Origin: Acholeplasmatales bacterium
GTDB lineage: Bacteria; Bacillota_I; Bacilli_A; Acholeplasmatales; Anaeroplasmataceae
Direction: 5' to 3'
NCBI GenBank assembly: GCA_017388605.1
Contig: JAFPIE010000225.1
Coordinates: 1 to 9,267 of the forward strand
DNA length: 9,267 bases
Below are positions 1-7,692 of this stretch, piece after piece. The notes beneath the pieces were generated by a model, which saw only the letters and a list, made by a program, of their open reading frames with translations, did not search any database and had not been told where the DNA came from. The position numbers and the translations under genes were made by a program. How positions within the stretch are numbered: the first letter of the stretch is position 1; the number at the start of each line of letters is the position of its first letter.

Positions 1-2
1 AA

Positions 3-383
3 GTTATATTGTATTCTGATAAATATAAAGAACAATATATAAATCTTCATTTAAAGGATACATATTGGACAGGAGATAAGGTATTAACAGCATTTGATAA
101 ATTTAGAGTTATATTAGCTATAAAAGACAATAAGGTAGTTGGATATATTGATATAACTCATAAATATGAAGAAAATGAGCCATATGATGTATTTGTTAAA
201 GAAGAATATAGAAATATGGGTATAGCGACAGATATGTTATCATATGCTATAGAACTAGATAAGAATAAAAGAATTATGCTACTTGTTGATATAGACAATG
301 AAATAGCAATTCGATTATATGAAAAGCTTGGTTTCAAAAAAGTAAAAGGAAATAATATAACAGCCCATTTAAAAATAAAATAG
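3..383 (+). CDS. GNAT-family N-acetyltransferase, 5' end cut by the window
   Basis: Probable acetyl-CoA-dependent N-acetyltransferase; the substrate cannot be told from the sequence. The reading frame is open from the window's left edge to a TAG at 381-383. Visible GNAT features are a beta-strand pair ending VVGYIDI, the acetyl-CoA pyrophosphate-binding motif A (KEEYRNMGIATDML, fitting R-x-x-G-x-A), and the C-terminal motif NEIAIRLYEKLGF typical of the last helix and strand. A TTG at 9-11 could serve as a start, but only eight bases precede it and no ribosome binding site can be checked. The roughly 125 visible residues are short of the usual 140-160, so the true start probably lies outside the window. 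The gene is convergent with the purF operon and is not obviously linked to nitrogen metabolism. The family call is firm; the function is open. Confidence 0.85.
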   Translation, partial: VILYSDKYKEQYINLHLKDTYWTGDKVLTAFDKFRVILAIKDNKVVGYIDITHKYEENEPYDVFVKEEYRNMGIATDMLSYAIELDKNKRIMLLVDIDNEIAIRLYEKLGFKKVKGNNITAHLKIK

Positions 384-549
384 CCATAGACGCTATGTAT
401 CCGAACCATTTTCTGGATGTGGCTTATTTAAAGGATAAAATAAAAATGTGGTTCGGCTGTTACCCCCATGGTTTACCATCTTAACAATTCAGCCACTCTA
501 AAATTTGAGGTTGTTTTTAGGTTGGTAACAACCAATTGTTTTAAGAATT
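384..549. other. Noncoding convergent spacer with several inverted repeats
   Basis: No convincing gene is visible here. The stretch is dense in pairing potential. CATAG/CTATG (385-389/393-397) directly follows the GNAT stop. CCGAACCA (401-408) pairs perfectly with TGGTTCGG (449-456) across an AT-rich 40-nt loop. GGCTG (455-459) can pair with CAGCC (490-494) around a tight ATGGT-TT-ACCAT repeat (468-479). GGTTGTT (509-515) pairs with AACAACC (527-533). The first and second large pairings share bases 455-456 and so exclude each other. Read on the minus strand, the segment near 465-500 looks faintly like a tRNA D-arm, but no cloverleaf can be drawn. It could be a decayed element, a small RNA or simply 3'-end structure. 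Confidence 0.4.
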
Positions 550-601
550 AAAAAAGGAAATCATTCCCCTCCCAATAATGGGTTGGTCGATTTCCTTTTT
601 T
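550..601. terminator. Bidirectional intrinsic terminator of the glnN-amt-asnB-purF operon
   Basis: A perfect 13-bp stem joins 550-562 (AAAAAAGGAAATC) to 589-601 (GATTTCCTTTTTT). Inside it, CCCA (571-574) and TGGG (579-582) form a secondary hairpin. A- and T-tracts flank the stem on both sides, so it should work in both directions. It lies one base past the purF stop codon, ending the minus-strand operon, and faces the GNAT gene on the plus strand. Confidence 0.88.
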
Positions 602-602
602 C

Positions 603-2024
603 TTATTTGTTTATCTTTTCTTCAAATTTGTTTTTATAGGATTCCTTCGGTACATCTATTGGATATTTACCTGAAAAGCATCCATCGCAGAAATGACATT
701 TGGAATTCTCTGCAAGATTATGAGCTCCATCTAAGGATAGATATGCTAATGAATCCGCTCCAATAACCTTAGCTATTTCATCGGTTGATTTATATTTACA
801 TGCAATTAGGTTTTCTTCTGAATCAATATCTGTTCCAAAATAGCAAGGATGCTTAAATGGTGGTGCGGATATTCTTAAATGAACCTCTTTTGCACCATTA
901 TCCTTTAATAGTTTGATAATATGGGCACTTGTCGTACCTCTTACAATGGAATCATCGATTAAGATTACTCTTTTGTTTTCTATTGTTTCTTTGATTACAT
1001 TTAGTTTTATTTTTACAGTAATATTTCTTTCTTCCTGTGTTGGTTTAATGAAGCTTCTACCCATGTATTTGTTTTTCACAAAACCAACGCCATATGGAAT
1101 CTTAGATTCTAAGGCATATCCAATTGCAGCATCAATTCCTGAATCAGGTACACCAATGACAATATCTGCATCAACAGGAGATTCCTTGGCTAGTATTTTT
1201 CCTGCATTTAATCTAGCTTTATGAACGGATGTGCCTTCAATGATTGAATCTGGTCTTGCAAAATAAATGAATTCAAAAATACATAAGGAAGAAGATGCAT
1301 TTGGAAGAAAATCCGATTTAATTCCCTCTTTTGAAATGGTTAGTATTTCTCCTGGTTTAATATCTCTTATTATAGTTCCATTAACAGCATCAATAGCACT
1401 AGATTCACTTGCAACAATGTATCCTCCTGTTTGTGTTTTACCAAGGATGAGCGGTCTGAATCCATTTTTATCTCGAAACGCAATAAGCTTTTGGGATGAC
1501 ATAGCAACGCAAGAATATGCGCCTTTAATTTCCATCATGGCATTTTTTATAGCTTCTTCGATGGATTTTGTTTTTAATCTTTCCTTTACAATTTGATATG
1601 CAATATCCTCTGTGTCTGAGGTTGCTCTAAAAATAGCACCTTCAAGCTCAAATTTATGCCTTAATTCCTGTGCATTTGTTAAATTACCATTATGCGCTAA
1701 AGCTAGATTTCCTTTAATATGATTTACAATTAATGGCTGAATATTGTTCATGTTATTTCCACCAGTAGTAGAATACCTTACATGACCTACAGCCATATTC
1801 CCCATTCCAAGGTTTGTTAGGCTTTCTTTATTAAAAACATCCCCAACTAAACCAATTCCTTTATGATATCTCATAATGCCATCATCGCATACAGCAATTC
1901 CACATGCCTCTTGTCCTCGATGCTGTAATGCAAATAAGCCTAAATAGGTTATATCCCCAACCATTTTAGGCTTTGGCTCAAATATTCCAAAAACTCCACA
2001 TTCCTCATGTATTGAATTAAACAT
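603..2024 (-). CDS. purF: Amidophosphoribosyltransferase (glutamine PRPP amidotransferase)
   Basis: Catalyses the first committed step of purine synthesis, PRPP + glutamine to 5-phosphoribosylamine, in the cytosol. The 473 residues match the usual length. Residues 1-8 look like the short propeptide removed to expose Cys9 (EECGVFGIF), the N-terminal nucleophile of the class II glutaminase domain. Supporting glutaminase motifs are LQHRGQE (33-39), HVRYSTTG (81-88) and AHNGN (110-114). The phosphoribosyltransferase half has the PRPP loop LIDDSIVRGTTS (355-366). Cys248, Cys394, Cys443 and Cys446 match the four 4Fe-4S ligands of the Bacillus subtilis enzyme, so this is the oxygen-sensitive Fe-S type. 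It starts 11 bp after asnB stops, and its AGAGG ribosome binding site overlaps the asnB stop codon, suggesting translational coupling. No other pur gene is nearby, so the gene sits here for its glutamine use rather than in a purine operon. Confidence 0.97.
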   Translation of the reverse strand: MFNSIHEECGVFGIFEPKPKMVGDITYLGLFALQHRGQEACGIAVCDDGIMRYHKGIGLVGDVFNKESLTNLGMGNMAVGHVRYSTTGGNNMNNIQPLIVNHIKGNLALAHNGNLTNAQELRHKFELEGAIFRATSDTEDIAYQIVKERLKTKSIEEAIKNAMMEIKGAYSCVAMSSQKLIAFRDKNGFRPLILGKTQTGGYIVASESSAIDAVNGTIIRDIKPGEILTISKEGIKSDFLPNASSSLCIFEFIYFARPDSIIEGTSVHKARLNAGKILAKESPVDADIVIGVPDSGIDAAIGYALESKIPYGVGFVKNKYMGRSFIKPTQEERNITVKIKLNVIKETIENKRVILIDDSIVRGTTSAHIIKLLKDNGAKEVHLRISAPPFKHPCYFGTDIDSEENLIACKYKSTDEIAKVIGADSLAYLSLDGAHNLAENSKCHFCDGCFSGKYPIDVPKESYKNKFEEKINK

Positions 2025-2035
2025 ATAATAAACCT

Positions 2036-3616
2036 CTATTTTCCACTATTACCATAATTCTTTAAAACTCTTGCAGAAGGATCATTTACATTACATCCCT
2101 CCCAGTTTTTATTTGGCATCCAAAAATCCTTTACCATTTGACTTTGGTTTGGATAGTATTTTTCAAAGATTTCTCTATATAATAAGGATTCCTTTGTGAA
2201 AGGCTTCGCATGATAATATTTATTAGATAGTGCTATAAATTCTTCATCTGTGTAGTATTTATTTGCATATTCCTTTAAATAATCAACCATAGAATGTCCT
2301 ACAGCATCAGAAAATGCAGCTTTATCTCTTAATAGGATATCCTTTGGTAATATATTATCCTCTTCAAAGGCATGTCTTAATAGGTATTTTCCCATATTGT
2401 ATTTATTTAACTTTAATTCAGGGTCAATCGCCATAACATATTTAACAAAATCTAAATCTCCAAAGGGTACTCTTGCTTCAAGCGAGTTTACGGAAATACA
2501 TCGATCGGCCCTTAATACATCATACATATGTATTTCATGTATTCTTTTGATTGCTTCCTTTTGAAATTCTATGGCGTTTGGTGCGTAATCTGTATATTTA
2601 TAACCAAATAATTCATCCGATATTTCACCGGTTAATAAGACTCTAATATCTGTAGTTTCATGAATTTTTTTACATATTAGATACATACCAATAGAAGCAC
2701 GAATCGTTGTAATATCATAGGTGGCTAATGATTTTATAACAAAATCTAAGGAATTGAATATATCATCCTTTGTCATAAGGATTTCGTGGTGATTTGAACT
2801 AATATAATCTGCAACCCTTTTTGCATATTTTAAATCAATTGCATCAATATCCATTCCAATAGCAAAGGTTTCTATTTTTTTATTTAATAGCTTTTGGGAT
2901 ATAGCACAAACCAAAGAAGAATCTAATCCACCAGATAATAGGAATCCTATTTTTGCATCTGCATCTAATCTTTTTTCTACGCCCTTTATTAATTTATCAT
3001 GGATATTCTTACATATTGTATCTAAGGAATCATTAATAATTGTATTTACTTTTGTTACATCATTATAGCAAACAAACTCTCCATTTTTATAATAATGCCC
3101 TGGGGGAAAGGGATAGATTTTATCTGTTAGACCCATTAGGTTTTTAGGCTCAGATGCAAAGATGATTTTTCCATTTGAATCATATCCATAATAAAGAGGT
3201 CTAATTCCAATAGGATCTCTTGCAGCAATCATTTCTTTTGTATTTGCATCATAAAGGATTAAGGCAAATTCAGCATCTAGCATTGAAAAGAAATCTAATC
3301 CATATTCCTTATATAATGGAAGAAGAACTTCGCAATCGGAATTGCTTTTGAAGGTATATCCTTTTTTTATTAGATTATCCTTAATTTTTTTGAATCCATA
3401 GATTTCTCCATTACAAACCAAATATGTATTGTTTAGATGAAATGGCTGCATACCAATTTCAGTTAATTCCATAATTGCAAGCCTATGGAATCCTAAATAG
3501 CAATCATTGATTGTTATTATTTTAGACATATCAGGACCCCTAGATATTGTCTTATCGAATCCCTCCTTAAATGCCTCTAGAGGCATTTTTCCTAAATATC
3601 CCATTATAGAACACAT
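2036..3616 (-). CDS. asnB: Asparagine synthetase B, glutamine-hydrolysing
   Basis: Makes asparagine from aspartate, ATP and glutamine in the cytosol. The ATG at 3614-3616 is chosen because it puts the catalytic Cys at residue 2 (MCSIMGY), as the class II glutaminase mechanism requires, and because AAGGAG lies 8 nt upstream. An in-frame start at 3670 would add 18 residues and cross an intergenic hairpin, so it is unlikely. The product is 526 residues, slightly shorter than E. coli AsnB. The N-terminal glutaminase domain shows Arg45 (FHRLAI), Asn69-Gly70-Glu71 (CNGEIYG) and Asp94 (SDCE). The C-terminal synthetase domain has the ATP pyrophosphatase loop SGGLDSS (228-234), then LTGEISDELFGY and SLEARVPFGD. 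It is third in the operon, 64 bp after the amt-PII gene, and would use glutamine made by the upstream glnN product. Conserved catalytic residues are all present. Confidence 0.95.
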   Translation of the reverse strand: MCSIMGYLGKMPLEAFKEGFDKTISRGPDMSKIITINDCYLGFHRLAIMELTEIGMQPFHLNNTYLVCNGEIYGFKKIKDNLIKKGYTFKSNSDCEVLLPLYKEYGLDFFSMLDAEFALILYDANTKEMIAARDPIGIRPLYYGYDSNGKIIFASEPKNLMGLTDKIYPFPPGHYYKNGEFVCYNDVTKVNTIINDSLDTICKNIHDKLIKGVEKRLDADAKIGFLLSGGLDSSLVCAISQKLLNKKIETFAIGMDIDAIDLKYAKRVADYISSNHHEILMTKDDIFNSLDFVIKSLATYDITTIRASIGMYLICKKIHETTDIRVLLTGEISDELFGYKYTDYAPNAIEFQKEAIKRIHEIHMYDVLRADRCISVNSLEARVPFGDLDFVKYVMAIDPELKLNKYNMGKYLLRHAFEEDNILPKDILLRDKAAFSDAVGHSMVDYLKEYANKYYTDEEFIALSNKYYHAKPFTKESLLYREIFEKYYPNQSQMVKDFWMPNKNWEGCNVNDPSARVLKNYGNSGK

Positions 3617-3624
3617 AAATAATA

Positions 3625-3630
3625 CTCCTT
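3625..3630 (-). promoter_or_regulatory. Ribosome binding site fixing the asnB start
   Basis: AAGGAG on the minus strand, 8 nt before the ATG at 3614-3616. It supports the start that gives an N-terminal Met-Cys over the longer in-frame start at 3670. Confidence 0.85.
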
Positions 3631-3641
3631 TTATAAAACAG

Positions 3642-3674
3642 TTAAGTGTGCCTATAGAAATAGGGCACACTTAA
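3642..3674 (-). promoter_or_regulatory. Intercistronic hairpin between amt-PII and asnB
   Basis: TTAAGTGTGCC plus TAT (3642-3655) pairs with ATAG plus GGCACACTTAA (3660-3674), giving 14 bp with one bulged base and an AGAA loop. In the transcription direction it is followed only by a weak T-run (TTAACTGTTTTAT). It could therefore be a leaky terminator or an mRNA-stabilising or processing hairpin that lowers asnB-purF output relative to glnN-amt. It lies wholly in the 64-bp gap and leaves the asnB ribosome binding site free. Confidence 0.65.
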
Positions 3675-3680
3675 TTTTAT

Positions 3681-5453
3681 TTATTCAACATCTAATAAGG
3701 CATCAGGACCAGTTTCGCCAGTTCTAACCTTAACAACATCCAAGCAGTTATATACAAAGATTTTACCATCACCGATGTGACCGGTATATAATATCTTTCT
3801 TGCAGATTCAATAACCTTTGATGCAGGTATATTTGCAACTACGATATCTACTTGAATCTTTGGTAATAGGGTTGGCTCAATTTTAATTCCACGATAATAT
3901 TCTGGAGCACCCTTTTGGATACCGCATCCCATAACATGAGATACGGTCATACCTGTAATACCAATACTCATGAGCTCATTTTTAAGAGCTTCAAACATTC
4001 TTTCCTTACAAATGATCTCAATTTTTGTGATCGTTTTATCTCCAGGCTTAATGTTATCTACTTGAGGCATAGTTTCAACTTTTATTGCTTCAGAAGCAGG
4101 TACATCCCCTGTGACCTGTAATACTGCATCTCCATAATCAAAGGATTGAGGAGCCATTTGGAATCCTGCATATGCAGTTACTAATCCATGCTCGGTTAAA
4201 TCTAATCCTCTAATTTCTTCCTCAGGTGTAGCTCTTAGGAATGGAGTTACACCATCATGTCTTTTGATTAGCTTCATTACACCAAAGATTAAGAATGCCC
4301 ATGCGGCAGTCCAAGCACATACGGCTAGGATACCAATGGTTTGAATTCCAAGCTGAGCGAATCCATGGCCATAGAATAATCCTGTGTTTGTTGAGAATAA
4401 TCCACATGCAAATGTTCCCCAAACACCATTTAGGAAATGTACAGAGCATGCACCAACAGGATCGTCAATGTGACAAACCTTATCGAAGAATTCAACACCA
4501 AACGTTAATATAAAGCCTGCAACAATACCAATAGAAATAGAACCAATAATATCTACTCTTGCGCAGCCTGCGGTAACCGCAACTAAGCCAGCTAATGAGC
4601 CATTTAGTGTCATAGAAACATCTGGCTTTCCATTTCTAATCCAAGTTATCATCATTACAGTAACTGTTGATAGTGATGCAGCAATTGTTGTTGTCATGAA
4701 TACCTGGCCCATGCCCTCATATCCATCCCAGGATGTACATGCTGCTGGGTTGAAGCCATACCAACCAAACCATAGAATGAATACACCTAAAGCACCAATT
4801 AATACATTATGTCCTTGAATTGCATTAATCTTTGTAATCTTTCCATTCTCGTCCTTAACATATTTTCCAATTCTTGGTCCTACCATCCATGCACCAATTA
4901 AAGCGGTTAAACCACCAACCATATGGATAGAACAAGAACCGGATAAATCGATAAATCCTTGTGCGGTTCCATTCATTAATCCCCAATTTATAGCGAGCTG
5001 TTGTAACCATCCATTATTTCCGACTCCCCAGTTCCAATAGGCTTCTACTGGATATACAATAGCGGAAATAATCATAGAATAAATACAATATGCTTTAAAA
5101 TTTGTTCGTTCTGCCATTGCACCAGAAACGATAGTAGCAGTAGTAGCACAGAATACTAAATTAAAAATGAAATCGGTCCATCCAGCCCATGAAGCGCCCT
5201 CGCCAAACATTCCTTTATAGACTTGACCAACATCTCCAAATAGCCCACCTGCAAGTGCATTTTCTGCACATAGAATAGGCCCACCAATTAAAATGAATGT
5301 GATTGTACCCAAGCAAAAATCCATTAGGTTTTTCATAGTAATATTACCTGTGTTTTTTGCTCTTGTAAAACCAGCCTCACACATTGCAAAGCCTGCTTGC
5401 ATAAAGAAGATCAAGGCAATAGCAATGAGTTTCCAAATCTGATAATCCCACAT
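3681..5453 (-). CDS. Ammonium transporter (Amt/AmtB) fused to a C-terminal PII (GlnB/GlnK) domain
   Basis: A membrane ammonium channel carrying its own PII regulator. The ATG at 5451-5453 is chosen, with GGAGGG 7 nt upstream; an in-frame TTG at 5466-5468 lies inside that site. The product is 590 residues against roughly 400-450 for an ordinary Amt. Residues 1 to about 430 are Amt: FMQAGFAMCEAGF near the N-terminus, GAMAERTNF (111-119), the twin pore histidines His177 (SCSIHMVGG) and His339 (CSVHFLNG), WYGFNP (231-236) and the cytosolic tail GLDLTEHG. A linker of about 45 residues follows. Residues 476-590 are a PII domain with a T-loop reading APEYYRG, where Tyr520 sits at the position uridylylated in E. 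coli GlnB, and the nucleotide-binding B-loop TGHIGDGKIFV, then VRTGE. In free PII/Amt pairs, the T-loop plugs the channel under ammonium excess; here that would be intramolecular. Second gene of the operon, 21 bp after glnN. Confidence 0.95.
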   Translation of the reverse strand: MWDYQIWKLIAIALIFFMQAGFAMCEAGFTRAKNTGNITMKNLMDFCLGTITFILIGGPILCAENALAGGLFGDVGQVYKGMFGEGASWAGWTDFIFNLVFCATTATIVSGAMAERTNFKAYCIYSMIISAIVYPVEAYWNWGVGNNGWLQQLAINWGLMNGTAQGFIDLSGSCSIHMVGGLTALIGAWMVGPRIGKYVKDENGKITKINAIQGHNVLIGALGVFILWFGWYGFNPAACTSWDGYEGMGQVFMTTTIAASLSTVTVMMITWIRNGKPDVSMTLNGSLAGLVAVTAGCARVDIIGSISIGIVAGFILTFGVEFFDKVCHIDDPVGACSVHFLNGVWGTFACGLFSTNTGLFYGHGFAQLGIQTIGILAVCAWTAAWAFLIFGVMKLIKRHDGVTPFLRATPEEEIRGLDLTEHGLVTAYAGFQMAPQSFDYGDAVLQVTGDVPASEAIKVETMPQVDNIKPGDKTITKIEIICKERMFEALKNELMSIGITGMTVSHVMGCGIQKGAPEYYRGIKIEPTLLPKIQVDIVVANIPASKVIESARKILYTGHIGDGKIFVYNCLDVVKVRTGETGPDALLDVE

Positions 5454-5460
5454 AAATAAT

Positions 5461-5466
5461 CCCTCC
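5461..5466 (-). promoter_or_regulatory. Ribosome binding site fixing the amt-PII start
   Basis: GGAGGG on the minus strand, 7 nt before the ATG at 5451-5453. A possible upstream TTG start (5466-5468) overlaps this site and would have none of its own. Confidence 0.85.
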
Positions 5467-5474
5467 AAAAACTT

Positions 5475-7559
5475 CTATTTTACGCTATATAGCAAATCGC
5501 CATAGGATGGCACTGGCCAATATTTTCTATCCATATCTACTTCAATAGAATCAATGATATCTCTAGCCTCTTCCATTAGAGGAAGAACTTTTTCTCTATA
5601 ATACATAGAAAGCTCAGTACAATCCTCAATATCCTTAGTATGCTCTAATACCTTTTCTAGATTAATTTTTGTATCATATGCATTCTGAAGTCCATCAGAA
5701 ATCTTAATTAATAGCTCAAGCTCATAGGTAGTATTTACACCAAGAGATTTCTTTATAGATAAGGATTCAGCTAATTTCTTTGTGTAGTCTGATATGGCAG
5801 GTAAATAATCCTTATTTAGCATATCTAAGCATGTTAATGCTTCAATGTTTACAATTTTTGAATAATGCTCCTGTCCTATTTCATATCTTGCATGAATTTC
5901 ATTTAAAGTATAAATGTCATGAGATGTAAACAAATGGATATTTTTATCATGAAGATAATATTGTAATGCCTCAGGTGTTGATTTTAAATTCAATAAGCCT
6001 CTTTCTTTAGCTTCTTTTACCCAAGCATCATCGTATCCATTGCCATTAAAGATAATTCTCTTATGGTTCACAATGGTTTCACGAATTAGATCATGTAACT
6101 CCTGATTAAAGTCTTTAGCCTTCTCTAATCGATCAGCAAATTGCTTTAATTCCTCGGCAACTGCAGTATTTAGCATAATATTTGCACAAGAAATGGAATC
6201 CGATGAGCCTAATGCTCTAAATTCAAATTTATTACCAGTGAATGCAAAAGGAGAGGTTCTATTTCTATCTGTTGTATCCTTTGGTAGAGGAGGTAATACA
6301 TCTGCTCCAATCTTTAGGAATGTCTTACCATTTGTTTTTAATGGACTTCCAGATTCTATAGAATCAATGACAGCCTGTAAATCAGAACCTAAGAAGATGG
6401 AAATGATTGCAGGAGGTGCCTCGTTTGCACCTAAACGGAAGTCGTTTGAAGCACTTGCAACAGAGATTCTTAATAAATCCTGATATTCATCAACGGCTTT
6501 AATAACAGAAACTAAGAATAATAAGAATTGTGCATTCTCACTTGGAGTATCACCAGGCTCTAGTAAATTTATTCCAGTATTCGTAGATAATGACCAGTTA
6601 TTGTGCTTACCAGAACCATTAACTCCCTTAAATGGCTTTTCATGTAATAAGCAAACAAGATTATGCTTTTTTGCAATTCTTTGCATTGTTTCCATAGTGA
6701 TTTGATTGTGGTCTGCAGCAATATTTGTTGTCGCAAATATTGGAGCTAATTCATGCTGTGCTGGTGCTACCTCATTATGCTCAGTTTTAGCAAGAATACC
6801 TAATTCCCATAATTCTTGATTTAAATCATTCATGAAAGCTTGAATCCTAGGCTTGATAGAACCAAAATAATGATCATCAAGCTCCTGCCCCTTTGGTGCC
6901 ATTGCACCAAATAAGGTTCTACCTGTATAAATTAAATCCTTACGCTTTTCGTATACTTCCTTATCAATTAAGAAATATTCTTGCTCAGGTCCTACCGTTG
7001 TTTTAACGGAAGTAGCACTTACTCCAAATAGCTTTAAAACTCTTAATGCTTGCTTATTCAAAGCCTGCATAGATTTTAATAATGGAGTCTTTTTGTCTAG
7101 TGCTTCACCACCATAAGAGCAGAATGCCGTTGGAATGCATAAGCATTTATCCTTAATAAATGCATAAGATGTTGGATCCCATGCGGTATATCCTCTAGCC
7201 TCACATGTAGCTCTTAAGCCTCCCGATGGGAAGGATGATGCATCAGGCTCTCCTTTAATTAATTCCTTACCCTTAAATTCCATAATGATCGATCCATCTT
7301 CCTCTGGAGAGATGAAGGAATCATGCTTTTCTGCAGTAGAACCAGTCATAGGCTGGAACCAATGTGTGTAATGTGTAGCTCCATTTTCAATTGCCCAATC
7401 CTTCATTGCTTGCGCAACAGAATTTGCAACGCTAATGTCTAATTCACTGCCTTCATTAATTGTCTTCTTTAGTTTTTTGTATACATCCGAAGACAATTTT
7501 GATTTCATTACTTTGTCGTTAAAAACACGACAGCCAAAGTAATCTGTAACTTGTTTCAT
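5475..7559 (-). CDS. glnN: Glutamine synthetase type III
   Basis: ATP-dependent synthesis of glutamine from glutamate and ammonium, in the cytosol. At 694 residues it has the length of GSIII rather than GSI (about 440-470). GSIII hallmarks are the N-terminal [11 protein letters not shown] (72-82) and [16 protein letters not shown] (103-118). The shared synthetase core follows: GPEQEYFL (190-197, metal and glutamate ligands), NEVAPAQHE (262-270), [12 protein letters not shown] (313-324, the equivalent of NGSGMHxHxS), [12 protein letters not shown] (373-384) and [11 protein letters not shown]. The 200-residue C-terminal helical extension is typical of GSIII. No adenylylation system is seen nearby. 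ATG at 7557-7559 is preceded 7 nt upstream by AGGAGGG (7567-7573). It is the first gene of the operon, with its own consensus promoter and a leader terminator, so its expression is probably set by attenuation. Confidence 0.96.
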   Translation of the reverse strand: MKQVTDYFGCRVFNDKVMKSKLSSDVYKKLKKTINEGSELDISVANSVAQAMKDWAIENGATHYTHWFQPMTGSTAEKHDSFISPEEDGSIIMEFKGKELIKGEPDASSFPSGGLRATCEARGYTAWDPTSYAFIKDKCLCIPTAFCSYGGEALDKKTPLLKSMQALNKQALRVLKLFGVSATSVKTTVGPEQEYFLIDKEVYEKRKDLIYTGRTLFGAMAPKGQELDDHYFGSIKPRIQAFMNDLNQELWELGILAKTEHNEVAPAQHELAPIFATTNIAADHNQITMETMQRIAKKHNLVCLLHEKPFKGVNGSGKHNNWSLSTNTGINLLEPGDTPSENAQFLLFLVSVIKAVDEYQDLLRISVASASNDFRLGANEAPPAIISIFLGSDLQAVIDSIESGSPLKTNGKTFLKIGADVLPPLPKDTTDRNRTSPFAFTGNKFEFRALGSSDSISCANIMLNTAVAEELKQFADRLEKAKDFNQELHDLIRETIVNHKRIIFNGNGYDDAWVKEAKERGLLNLKSTPEALQYYLHDKNIHLFTSHDIYTLNEIHARYEIGQEHYSKIVNIEALTCLDMLNKDYLPAISDYTKKLAESLSIKKSLGVNTTYELELLIKISDGLQNAYDTKINLEKVLEHTKDIEDCTELSMYYREKVLPLMEEARDIIDSIEVDMDRKYWPVPSYGDLLYSVK

Positions 7560-7566
7560 ATAAAAT

Positions 7567-7573
7567 CCCTCCT
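7567..7573 (-). promoter_or_regulatory. Ribosome binding site of glnN
   Basis: AGGAGGG, 7 nt before the glnN ATG, close to a perfect anti-16S match. Its first base directly abuts the T-tract of the leader terminator, so transcript release would occur just before the site is made. Confidence 0.9.
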
Positions 7574-7619
7574 AAAAAATAAAAGGGCAAGAGGGCCTTA
7601 ATAACTTGGCCTCCTTGCC
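7573..7619 (-). terminator. Leader intrinsic terminator (putative attenuator) of the glnN operon
   Basis: On the minus strand GGCAAGGAGGCC (7619-7608) pairs with GGCCCTCTTGCC (7597-7586): 12 positions with one G-T wobble and one A-C mismatch, loop AAGTTATTAA, followed by CTTTTATTTTTT. It lies between the glnN promoter and the glnN start, so it can only act as a premature terminator unless something prevents folding. From the predicted start site near 7624 the stem begins only about 5 nt into the transcript. The left arm also contains a Shine-Dalgarno-like AAGGAGG with no start codon in reach. Confidence 0.85.
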
Positions 7620-7630
7620 TTTATGCACCC

Positions 7631-7659
7631 ATTATAAACCTCTAAAATTCGCTTGTCAA
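7631..7659 (-). promoter_or_regulatory. Consensus sigma-A promoter P1 for glnN-amt-asnB-purF
   Basis: On the minus strand: -35 TTGACA (7659-7654), a 17-bp spacer, -10 TATAAT (7636-7631). Both hexamers are perfect consensus, which predicts a strong promoter starting near A7624. Such strength before an attenuator fits control by termination rather than by promoter activation. Confidence 0.88.
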
Positions 7660-7692
7660 TGTGTTTTTGAATAAAATTTTGCACATAAAGCG
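7650..7692. repeat. Inverted repeat straddling the glnN -35 box
   Basis: CGCTT (7650-7654) pairs with AAGCG (7688-7692), and ATGTG (7659-7663) with CACAT (7682-7686), with a 4-nt versus 1-nt internal bulge and an 18-nt AT-rich loop. It uses the inverted middle copy of the 10-bp motif and covers the -35 hexamer of P1. It could be a DNA operator, or an RNA hairpin in transcripts starting upstream of P1. Confidence 0.4.

Noticed and set aside
158..409. Minus-strand frame of 83 codons over the GNAT gene
   Set aside because: It is antisense to a clear GNAT domain and its product is low-complexity, with no family resemblance.
440..500. Possible tRNA on the minus strand (GAGTGGCTGAATTG resembles a Ser/Leu D-arm)
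   Set aside because: No acceptor stem, no 7-nt anticodon loop and no standard T-loop can be placed; only hairpin repeats remain.
913..1224. Plus-strand open frames inside purF, and similar ones inside the Amt-PII, glnN and ANTAR genes
   Set aside because: They lie opposite strongly conserved coding sequence, lack ribosome binding sites and show no recognisable domains.
3617..3670. Longer asnB reading frame starting at 3670
   Set aside because: It would bury the catalytic Cys 20 residues into the protein, cross the intergenic hairpin, and ignore the good ribosome binding site before 3616.
5454..5468. TTG start giving five extra residues to the Amt-PII protein
   Set aside because: The TTG is part of the GGAGGG ribosome binding site of the ATG at 5451-5453 and has no site of its own.
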